A stretch of DNA of 64,000 bases, from assembly GCA_009192285.1 (NCBI GenBank), contig CM018607.1:1797736-1861735 (forward strand), read 5' to 3'. Position 1 is the first letter of the stretch. Every line of letters begins with the position of its first letter. The DNA comes from Morchella semilibera (lineage: Eukaryota; Ascomycota; Pezizomycetes; Pezizales; Morchellaceae). Below are positions 28,001 through 37,584 of this stretch, one piece after another. The position numbers were made by a program, and so were the translations under genes. The notes beneath the pieces are model-generated. The model was not told where the DNA came from. It searched no databases and was given only the letters and a program-made list of their open reading frames with translations.

Positions 28001-28559
28001 GGGAATAGTGGAAGCCTTATATCCCTTGGATGTTTTTGAGGGTTTGTAGGCGTTCAAATGTGGTCTGTAGATCCCCCCAGGGGGTGTCTACAGAGTTGTG
28101 AGCTCTTTCTATGCAAGATCTGTAATTTATCTTCAAGGCTTCAAGTTTGAGCACCTTCAGAATATCCACGGGAAGGCTTCCAGTAGAATTTTAAACCACA
28201 TTTATATTCCGTCCGCCCATATGTTGATCAATATAATAAAGAATGGACAATACCCCCCTTTAATTCTTGGATTATTAAGTGCAATTAGTAATGGGCACGA
28301 GACAGAGACGAGAGGCACGTCTTGTCTTTTAATGTTTGGGCTAGGTCTTGGGTCTAGTCTCGTCAAAGTCTTGAGGCTTTTGGTCATGTGACTTTATCAT
28401 TTAGCAAAATTACTTCGCCACTCCTCACTAATTGACGTTCATTTATAAATGACTAACCTTCACTAAAATGATCACTGTATACTAAGTAATTGACCATCTC
28501 CTAATCAAAACTATCCCGCTAAATGACAATTATCTACTAAATGACTAGAAAGTCAAAAT

Positions 28560-28960
28560 GACTACTTTTTGTGTGTAGTGATTTAAGGTTTACGCTAGTG
28601 AAAATTTTCTTTTTAAAGTTTACACTAGTGAGACTTTATTTTTGACTCGTCAGCTATATAAGAATACCTACCTCTCCGCCCGCTCTCAGCCTGTCCCAAG
28701 CCTCAGCTCTCTTCAATTTCCTCCCCCTCCCCATATCCCCCATATCTCTCCTACCCCAAGCCTCAGCTTTCTTCAAGTTCCCTCCCCTCCCCTAACTCCC
28801 CCCCTCTCTCCTATATACCCCAAGCCTCAGCTTTCTTCAAGTCCCCCCCCCCTATCTAGTCCCAGCGTCTCAAGCTTGACGTTCATCACCATACACCACA
28901 TCAGTACAAAGGTAAGTCAGTTCTATTATGTTTATTAATTCATAGCAAATACTAATCGCG
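28560..28960 (+). other. TATA box, pyrimidine tandem array and orphan donor site
   Basis: A TATATAAG box (28655-28662) is followed by a pyrimidine-rich tandem array (28697-28862) of about 60-bp units, each containing CCCAAGCCTCAGCT and TCTTCAA. After it comes a perfect GTAAGT donor (about 28911) preceded by a purine-rich AAAG. It looks like a promoter with a 5' UTR and first intron, but I find no coding exon behind it. Upstream, two copies of TTTAC[GA]CTAGTGA and many CTAAATGAC words repeat. It could be the remnant of a gene or of a transposable element's regulatory end. Confidence 0.45.
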
Positions 28961-29114
28961 TATATATACTAAATGACTTTGACTAAATGACCGAGTCATT
29001 TATTTTTAAATATTAGATCAATAATGTGGCTAAATCTAGCGTTGATATTAATAAGGAAAAGAAAACATATCTCATCGGCGGGGATGAATCTAGACACGTT
29101 ATAGAGTATATGTA

Positions 29115-29389
29115 CAGCCACTCATCAAAAGTGTTCGTGATTCGGATTTAATATGACATGTCCGGCTCAGGTCGGTTATCAAACTGTGCATTGAAATGTT
29201 CAAAATCTCAAGCCACCAGTACTTAATGGGGGCTAAAATCAATATTAGATCCTCATGGGGTTTTTATTCCCTGTTATCAGGTTTCTATAATTCTATAGAT
29301 ACATTTGAGTTCTTTGATACAACTCTATAAGCCACACTGAGCACTGACCATCTTATATATGAATCACAAACACTTTTGAAGAGTGGCTG
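29115..29389. mobile_element. Tc1/mariner-type MITE
   Basis: A 275-bp element with 29-bp terminal inverted repeats (27 of 29 bases match). The left begins CAGCCACTCATCAAAAGTG; the right is the reverse complement of CAGCCACTCTTCAAAAGTG. Both ends abut a TA dinucleotide (29113-29114 and 29390-29391), the target duplication expected of Tc1/mariner elements. The interior has no coding capacity. The low divergence between its ends suggests a fairly young insertion. Confidence 0.8.
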
Positions 29390-30352
29390 TATATCGTGCG
29401 AAAAGGTATAGCGAGAAGAGATCAGAATCGAATCTGGTAAGATAAAATACACGTATACCTCGCTCACCTATCAGACTCTGATTGTGTGCCCTCAACACCC
29501 GGCAGTTACTATCATTTCTAAAACGATATCTAAGATTCGTTGGGGTGTGACGTCCTGAAGCCCTTTGTGAGGTTGCTGCGAGACTTAATTAGCGCGCGAG
29601 TATACCATCTATTACTGAGCTATAGGGCTAATACAGGGAACCTGAGCGTGATCTAGGTCAAATAGATTTCGATTATCTAGCTTACCTGACGCGGCCTTTC
29701 GTCCAAGCAGAGAATAGAGAACTTTGGGGTAATAGTACTCAGCTTCATTCCGGCCTATCTTCCCTCTTTTTATCACCACCAGTTGTAAAACTAAGACGGA
29801 AAGAAGGTTATTAAGAGTATTCTAAGACCTACCAAAAAGTCTTCAACTTTCTCTAGACCTGATTTAGTTCTATCTTTATCGGCTGCCTAGTCCTAGACCT
29901 TTCTCTCTAGTAACTAGGACCCACGCCACAGCTTCATCGGTGTGAGGGGTGTAGGTGTTATAGGGGTGCGGGTGCCGGTAGGCGTTTCGAATTCGGTAAG
30001 AATTGCTTGCGATGAGGAGGATGAGGAGGGGGATGAACGGTGGGGCTATGGGTCGGGGCCCTCATAGGTGGCAGATAAGGCGAAAAGTAAACATCTTCCC
30101 AATTACAACTCGATTTCTATCCATGCTAGCCAAACCTCTAGCCCTCAATGATTACTATTTCCTGTCATGGCTATGCGTTCATTTCTTTTGACACCGCCTA
30201 CGAGACTTCAACCATCTTAGCTATGCCTTATAATTAAGACAGACCAAAAGTCAGAACTGAAATAACCACCTTCATGACTATATCCGCTCTTCTCTCACTT
30301 GCCCGAGACACTGTCCTAGGGTCGAGTTCGGTTGGCTATTTCTACTGCTATA

Positions 30353-30440
30353 TACTACGGGTGTAGGGGCAAGTCTATAGACAGTAGTCGTGGTTGCGGC
30401 GTCGGTGGGTGTCAGTAGGCTTACCCCTACACCCTTAGTA
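30353..30440. mobile_element. Small palindromic repeat (MITE-like), copy 2
   Basis: An 88-bp unit. The left arm TACTACGGGTGTAGGGGCAAG (30353-30373) and the reverse complement of the right arm (30420-30440) match at 19 of 21 positions. It is the same family as 24971-25039. The GT/CG-rich centre is unrelated between the two copies. Confidence 0.65.
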
Positions 30441-31000
30441 CATGATTCTTGCTGACGTTTGGGATACTACTGGTACCTGGGACTAGTGTTTCCAACGGGT
30501 GTGGCTACATGTAGTTTCGATATCAATTGAAACTAAACTGAGCTGAGCTGAATCGGGAGTAGAACTGAACTGAGTGGAAAGTAATCTATAATAGGTTACC
30601 CTATGGCTAAGATTTTAGGTATTCTAATGCCTCCAAAGAGTCATAACCAAGGCGGTTCCTCATAGTAGACGTATAATGTCAATTTCGTGCCAGAGATCAG
30701 CCTCCCCGGCTCAGCAGAAATAATAAAAAAAAATACATCAAAGAATTAACTTCTCAGCCATATACATGCAGTCTAGGACCGGTTGAGACTGCCCGGTCCA
30801 TTTATGGACATTCGCAAATGTCCAATATTCACACAGGGCTCTGTAAACAATCCTAGCCCCCCCCTAACCCACTGCAACTCGAGTCAATTCTCTATAGAGC
30901 TGGTCGGCTGGCCGTGCTGCTTCACGGTCACATCTGACATCTCCGTCCGATACGTAAGTTCATTTTGGTTGATATCGTATTACAGCTCGGTTCCCACAAG

Positions 31001-31055
31001 ATAACCCTAACTAACCCTAACGAATATCGGTGTAGTTAACTAACCCTAACTAACT
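31001..31055. repeat. Interstitial telomere-like array
   Basis: Repeated CCCTAA units spaced by CTAA insertions (AACCCTAACTAACCCTAAC), then a second group after about 20 bp. It is not a clean telomere and lies between ordinary unique sequence. Confidence 0.7.
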
Positions 31056-33286
31056 GCGCATACCACCCAGAAACATATGCATGATCAAGCGTTGGCAATT
31101 ATGATTATAACCCAGGGGTAACTATAGGATATATGACTCCGGTACGGAAGGCAAGGCATCAAATGATGCAGTTCTGAGATCTTGTGGCGGAGCAAATCGA
31201 TCCGGTGATGCATTAATTTACTGTCGAGGCTTTTGGTAAATGAATCAATCGATGTATTACTTTGATTGCTTTGAATCTCAGTGATCTCGATTTAATTACG
31301 CTCGCACATGAGTAATAGTATGTGGGTTATGGGTTATATGTCTCTCGTTATATTTCTTGTGTTATATTTCTTTAGTATAAATATGGGGTACGTTGTTTCT
31401 CCTTCGATAGGGGTTTATTGAGTTCTCAACTCTCTACATCCTTTAAGTGATGCCTTTATAGTTTTTAATACTTTTTCTGATGCCTTGATATTTTTTTGAA
31501 TTACTTCCGATGCTTTTATGATGCCTTTTATGATGTCTTTCCATGATAAATTTCTCTCCATATTTGCTGGATATATAATACTCTTTGATGTCAAAAATAT
31601 AACAAATGTTATATGGCTGATATAGTGGGGTATCCGCTGAGGATTAGTTCACACATTCAGATACCTTTTAAGTCAAATCATATTTTTCGAAGAATTCGAT
31701 TTCTTTCGCACACTTTCGAAGTATTGCTCTCCCATAGCCTGTTCATTACCGGATGCATTACCTCATCTGCGTTACCGCGTGTATTACCAGATCCATTACC
31801 CTTCTATTGCCCTCCTATTGGCGATGCATTCCCAGGTACATTTCCAGATAAAAAATATGATGGAACACAATTCAAATACATTACCAAACACAATTCCGTC
31901 AGCACGTTACTAATAGATGGTGCTAACACAGTCTATGGATTCATTTCTCTCAGGTGGTAGAGTAATATTTACTTAGGCGCAGAATGAGGCTTCTGGCTCG
32001 GAGTTTCCGGTAAAAATAACAAAGTTGGTGGCTAAGATACATAGTCAGAAGTAAAGATATATGCAAGCCTTGCTACAAGTCAGACTAAGAACCTTTGATT
32101 CTGTGTAGCTGAGCATGTACATATATATAAGCCACCTTTAACCTACCCAGGTATAACCTACTGTGGCTGTAGCTCACTCCCGGGTACGTCTGTAGATTTA
32201 AGCTTATTTGTGAAAGCTGCCGGTTCTTTTGTAAAGAATTTTCTCTACTTTTTCTATCGTAAAATCCTGATAGATACATGCATACTTGTAGTACCCGGCC
32301 CTTCATGTATGTATAGCACCTTATTGAATTCATGAAACCTATAGAACTTAATAGCCTTGTCTCTTCTCGCAAACTTAGGCGATTCCAAAGCAGTTCACAA
32401 CCCGAAAGACATCGGTCTTTCAGAAATCTCGTATGCTCAAGCAAACGGGAATATATACCCCCATTGCTCCCTATATTGAAGGTCCCCGCCCTGAAAACCT
32501 AGACATTATATGACAACAAAATAGGCAACCGGCCCCAACGCCACCATATCGCCACCGTAGTTAGTTAAATCTTAGCTATAGGTACTATACAGTCGACTCT
32601 CGTTATAATCATAGTACACATAATGATACTCTTGTTATAAGGGTTGCAATCGGTGTTCTCGACATGCCATTTCTTAGTTCATGCCACGTAACGTATCCAA
32701 TGGGGATGTCGGATATCACGGTACCGGTGAAACCGGATGTCTTAATTTCCTTCCTTGGCCTAACTATCCTACTACTAGAGGGAGGATATATTTTCCCGGC
32801 CCGCAGTAATCTCAACACTCCCACTCAAGCCCAGGAAAAGAATACTTAAAAAAATCAAAAACTTATATAGCCTCCTTAAAACCCATAACAACCCTAAACC
32901 AAGGGGGGAATACTAGGGAAAAAGAGTACTCCAAATACAAGATAAAAGCAGATAAAGACTCCCACTTATCGGGTGTGGTCTTGTATGCTTCCATCATACC
33001 ATACCGTTCGTTTCGTTAATCCGTTCTCAATACTAGTCATTGTGTTCGTTACATTCCGAGTCATATATAGCATTCGTTGCCGACCATTTCAGTAGTTGGT
33101 ATATATTGTAGCTTTATAGTTCTTTCTTAGTGTGCTTCAAGTTGTTTGACAAAATAGTAACATATATCAATATGTTTCATTCGTTCGTTGAATTTGGGGT
33201 TTTCGGTGAGTTCTGTGGGCCCTTGGTTGTGACACTAAAGTAATTGATGGAACAGCTGTACAGCCTTATGCCTGTCTCTTTTGTTT

Positions 33287-33517
33287 TTATTTCTCGAAGT
33301 CGTCGTGATAGCCATATGGTTCCTTCGTAGCTTTAGAATATCCAGAGTAGTCTGCTTCGATTGTAGACAAAGCTACTACTGATGATTTCCGAGCTTTCCA
33401 TGAGATGACTACACCACAGAAAATAAATATAGCTATATGTCGATTTTCTATCCTCTTATCACCAGCCGAGTCTGAATCAAGCGGTACTCCCCCACGCGAT
33501 CCGCCCCCAAAAATCAC
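33287..33517 (-). mobile_element. Ty1/copia retrotransposon fossil (RNase H part)
   Basis: About 230 bp translate to a stretch with SWKARKSSVVALSTIEADY, the hallmark of the RNase H end of Ty1/copia polyproteins. Only this piece is recognisable; no LTRs or other parts are seen nearby, so it is a broken, old fragment. Confidence 0.8.
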
Positions 33518-35203
33518 CTACCAGGCACAGAAGTCATTGGGTCGTGGTAGTCGTGGTCGTTGTCGTCAGGCCGTGGTCGTCATGCCGCCATGTCGGTCGA
33601 GTGATATTTCATGAGGCCCCAAGACACGATTTTTTGGCCCTTTTTTTTTTTTTTTTGTTTACATCAGTAATCATATCCAGCCTATAAGGCTATGACGATA
33701 TGATTTTTTGGCCCTATTTTCGGTGCACCGAGGGGTAAAGTACATGTAGACAGGTGCCTTGAGGGAATTGCACCTATATAGTTGTCACGTAATTACATGT
33801 AGTGGCGGTAGGTGCATGCCGTATGAACTATAAATAAATAAAATAAATGAATAAATCAGTGATGGTGTGGTCAGGGCGAGTGATAGTGTATGATTAAAGC
33901 AACGAGCGCGGTTGGAGAAAGTGATATGCATCGAATATTTTTACCTCGCCCATTCGGGGTGTGTTGTTTGCCATCGACCTTTATGGAGTGTGAATTGTTG
34001 CCTGGTATGTGCGGTTCCTATGAATGACGTGCAGGGTGGTTCCTGGATGTGACGTGCATGTAGGCTTTATTGATAATGAGTGTTTTCCTGGGGGACTCCG
34101 GGGGGGGGGGGTGCAGAGGGGTGTATCCTCATGCACTTTGACTGGTCTAATCAGGCACGATTATTTTAGTTGAATTTTGGCTCTGGTTTTGTTTAGAGTA
34201 AATATGGAGGCATTTGACGTCGAGGCTCTGGTTCCTATAGATCACATATATTTAATAGCTGAATGAAGTGAGATTGGTTTAGTGATGTGCAATCGGGTTG
34301 GGATTTTGCGGGTTTGTGTGTTTGCGCCGATCTGTGGGGCGGATTTGTGTGGTTGCGAGGACTTGTAAGGAGAGATTTGTGTGGAAGCGGATTTTGCAGG
34401 GTTCGGCACGATCCGATCGGACAGGAGTGGCGATCTAATCTTATCTGCAGGGTTGCCAATTTCCGGGGTGCAGGTGGTGGACTTGGCGCAACCGGGTTGC
34501 GCTTGGCGCCCCTCCGCACACCCGCACACCCGCACACCCGCGAGTCGCGGAGTCGTATGGTGGGCGGACCGTAGTGGACCGCAATGTGGAAAAAGATGCG
34601 GAGGCAACCCGCAGGACGTTGATAGGGCGCGCTTACAGAAGCTGAAAAAGAAAAAGAAAACATCCGGAATCCTCTATCTGGAGCCATATATATGTGACTG
34701 GGTAGCCCACACGGCCGTTGGTACGTACCCATCCATGAATTACTAGCCAATGGTAATCATTGACAACCTCTCTTTGGGATGGCCTATATACAATGACGGA
34801 CGGATGGGTAAGAACACCCGGATTGGACCCCTTTTTATAATATTATAGTACAAGCCAAGAATGGAAAGAGGAGGAATGAGCGTGACTAGCATAAAATGAA
34901 AATAAATAGTAGGAAGAACCCTAACGGACAGCCTGGCAACGTTTGGCAGTCATCAATTCTACGGAAGTTAGGGCAAGTAGGTCGGCATAACCGTTGACTA
35001 GATAATCGTATGTATAGGTATGACAATTAGACACACAAAACTACTGGTTCATTCTCAGCGGGTTGGTCTCTCATCTCTAGTACTCTTAACCTCAACGTAG
35101 CAGTCCGAGAAAAATTCGAGTGGCACGTCCTCTTCATTGACTTCAGCGTGGAATAACGCAAATTCCGTCGCCCCGTTATCTGGGGAGGGGGCGCTCCTGT
35201 GAT
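33518..35203. other. No gene recognised
   Basis: Holds a GTCGTGGT-rich patch near 33540, a T16 run near 33641, two TACATGTA copies (33741, 33794), a G-run near 34099, and a GC-rich block (34280-34620) with tandem CACACCCG units near 34520. Overlapping frames on both strands of that block look like by-products of its composition. Confidence 0.5.
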
Positions 35204-35827
35204 CTAGCCTGGGTACGCATAAGTTTTACTAGAGCAGAAAAACGTGATCCTGTCAAAGCTTGCTCGGTGTGGCTTACCAGTGCGATTCACGATGCTCCCA
35301 TAGCCGTATCTCTGTTTTAAAGACCTCATGGCACTCGAACCAATTACAAACATAGTTCATTCTATAGTAATTGTTAATACAGCCCCCAAACAATTAGGCG
35401 TAAACCTGTCAAAGGTTGCTCAATGTGGCTTACCCGTGCAATTCCATCCTATGCTCCCTCAGTTCTCCTTCTGTTTTAAAACGCTTACGGCACACACCTT
35501 CATCACAACGATGTCCCATCCTATCGTAGCTATTAACACAGTCTTTGAGCAAGTAGATGTAGTGCTGTCAAAGCTTGCTCGACGTAGCTTACCCGTGCTC
35601 ATACCGGATATGGCTCTCCAGATTGTATTTGTTCATGTATACCTTCCGGCACCCAGGGTCTTCACAAACAAAGCGGCTGCCCGAGAGGCGGCTATTAGCA
35701 TTGTCTTGAAACAGAGACCAGCGGGTAACCTTAGCGGTGGTTCACATACTGTTGGCTTTCTGCCTGTAGCCTTTTTTGCCTTCAAACCGTTAGTCTTTGC
35801 ACCATTTAATGGACACATGATACTCAC
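35204..35827 (-). CDS. C2H2 zinc-finger protein, one finger per exon
   Basis: Three consecutive minus-strand exons (35691-35593, 35529-35434, 35361-35278) of 99, 96 and 84 nt each encode one classical finger. Finger 1 is C-x4-C-x12-H-x4-H (CEDPGC ... HIRYEH), finger 2 the same spacing (CDEGVC ... HRMELH), and finger 3 is C-x4-C-x12-H-x3-H (CNWFEC ... HRESH). All introns (63, 72 and 49 nt) are phase 2 with GTAAGC donors, and their first 28 nt are near-identical. The last exon gives about eight more residues to a stop at 35204-35206. The 5' exon is unresolved: ATG 35827 opens a basic stretch (KAKKATGRKP), but its junction to finger 1 needs a very short or off-phase intron, so the start may lie elsewhere or be decayed. 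Likely a nuclear DNA-binding protein; its target is unknown. Confidence 0.7.
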
Positions 35828-36099
35828 TAAGTCCTGAGAATTCTTGGTAGCAACGGGCTCACAAAGTTTCTCAGGACTTAATTAACGCACGAGTAGATGG
35901 GTTATGGTACTACCAACCTTCGCTCTTCTCCACCGGAACTCTCTTGTCCTCTTTTCTTTCCCGAAGTATCTTCGGCTTGTATCGGAGGTAGTGTTAGTGG
36001 TACAAGCGCTCGTCCTGTCGTTATAATTAGTATTGAAGACCTAGTAGCCCCCGCAGCCCCAACAAGCCCGACATTCGCCGCGTTAGGCACCGACACCGA

Positions 36100-37584
36100 T
36101 CACATACCCTTATTATATTCTTTATTTCTTATCCCACCCCCAGTAAACCAGTCGTGTATCAAAGCCTGAAGGGCGCTAGGCCTTTTCTCAGGCTCAGGAG
36201 TCATGAGCTTGGTGATGAACTGGATTCCGAGTGCACTGATATTATTCTCAATAAGCTCCTGACGTGGAAACGGCACTACACCAGTAGTATAATCCATATA
36301 AGTCTTGAACCCTATTAAAGGCAGCCTCTTTGTGAAAACATAAAAAAGAACACAGCCGAGCGACCAGAGGTCAGCTTTAAATGTGTAAGCCTCCGAATCT
36401 GTATCACCATAGTTGAGGACCTCGGGTGCTATATAGCCCTCTGTACCAATAGCCGTCCTTAACCGTGTGCCAACAGCAAGCTTTGCGCAGCCGAAGTCAG
36501 CCAACTTGATGCGAAGAGGCCCCGGGAATGAAGAGACCACGAGGATATTCTATGTCTGGGTTAGCACTCTAGAGGTTCGTGGGTTCCTAAAAGGCATCAC
36601 CTCAGGCTTAAGATCACGATGGCAGAGGTGGTTTCTGTGCATGATGTCCAATCCTTCAACAAGTTGTTGCCCAATGTTTCTTCCATCATCTTCCGACAGC
36701 TTCTGTCGTGCAACAAGGGCCATCAAATCCCCCAGTTCAATGTATTCCATCGCGAAATAGATTGACTCATCATCCTCCCACCAGCCGTGAAACTGAACAA
36801 AGTGTTCCGGATACTAGCAAATGGAAGAAATATTAGTCTCTAGCTATGTCGAGCTAGTATTCGGAAGGTATTGGGATAGGGCTACGCAAAGCCGGCGCCT
36901 CTCCAGCCCAGGGCCTGTCACGAAGGTACAGTTTCCGGTAGAATTACTGCAGAAGCAGGGGTTGGCGAGTGTGCTAGAAACGTCTAACGAGTATCAAAAT
37001 CTGTGAATTCTACTAACAAAACCTCCTAACTTCAGAAATTTCGGTCCACTTTTGAAGCCGTGAACTGCTGAAACCCACCTAAAGTCCGCCTGAGGTTCCC
37101 CCTCACCCAATCATAGCACTCGCCGACCTTTGCGGGCCCACAACGCTCGCCTGCCCTTCTTTTCGCGGTGGTTCTACCGGAAACTGTACAGCGATTGGGA
37201 AAATTATTGTAGAAACAAGTTCCAAAAGCAGGGTTTAGTTGGCTGCCCCGGCCAATAGGACTTCTACCATACTTCTGTGATAAATTTCCCCATCGCTGTA
37301 CAAGCAAGGATGCATGGATGTACCTGTTTTAACTTTATCAAAGCATGCAGCTCTCGACACCCGATAACGGTTGGCGTTGTAACCCTAGAGATTTCTTTAA
37401 CCGCCCGAACACTACCATCTTCTCCTTTGACAAGTCGTAGCGTGCCATAGGTTCCTCTACCCAACACCTTGAGCTTTTTCCACCTCTGAAGCTTGTCTGT
37501 ACCCGGGATAGGCTGATCCCAACAATCGTGGAAGGGGGTTGTCGGAAGTCGATCATCTTCGAAAGGTAAGAGTAGATCCGACAT
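36100..37584 (-). CDS. Ser/Thr protein kinase
   Basis: Three exons (37584-37324, 36813-36601, 36549-36100) give 307 aa, all in phase 0. The domain is complete: glycine loop GRGTYG at 42-47, Lys63 in AVK, Glu78 in the C helix, HRDLKPEN from 152, DFG at 176-178 and APE at 199-201. The second intron (51 nt) splits HRDLKPE|NIL. The first intron is about 510 nt, long for this locus, and contains an 18-bp perfect inverted repeat, suggesting an inserted element. The kinase fills almost the whole protein, with only about 35 residues before it and no FHA or other partner domain. It resembles CAMK-like kinases; exact family is uncertain. It lies 273 bp upstream of the zinc-finger gene's candidate ATG, on the same strand. 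Confidence 0.85.
36926..37189. repeat. Inverted repeat inside kinase intron 1
   Basis: GTACAGTTTCCGGTAGAA at 36926-36943 recurs as its exact reverse complement at 37172-37189. The 264-bp unit looks like a MITE inserted into an intron. No target duplication could be settled by eye. Confidence 0.6.

Larger units (their letters stand above)
20842..33286. other. Gene-free relic and repeat zone
   Basis: The first 340 bp are the GC- and pyrimidine-rich upstream region of APP1. Beyond it I see no convincing gene. The stretch holds a Tc1/mariner-type MITE, a second palindromic repeat family, telomere-like arrays, a TATA/pyrimidine tandem block and microsatellites (all listed separately), plus seven TACATGTA copies. 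Frames at 24791-25231, 31613-31960 and 32085-32444 have no recognisable domain or neighbouring exons. A TA followed by CAGTCGACTCTCGTTATA at about 32588 resembles a pogo/Fot1-like transposon end, but I found no partner end. Confidence 0.55.

Noticed and set aside
32585-32610. Possible pogo/Fot1-type terminal repeat after a TA
   Set aside because: No matching inverted end or transposase remnant was found nearby.
34235-34750. Overlapping frames of 95-171 codons on both strands
   Set aside because: They arise from a GC-rich repeat block with CACACCCG units; residues are Pro/Ser/Arg-rich with no domain.
35328-35837. Plus-strand 169-codon frame
   Set aside because: It is the antisense shadow of the zinc-finger exons and their introns.
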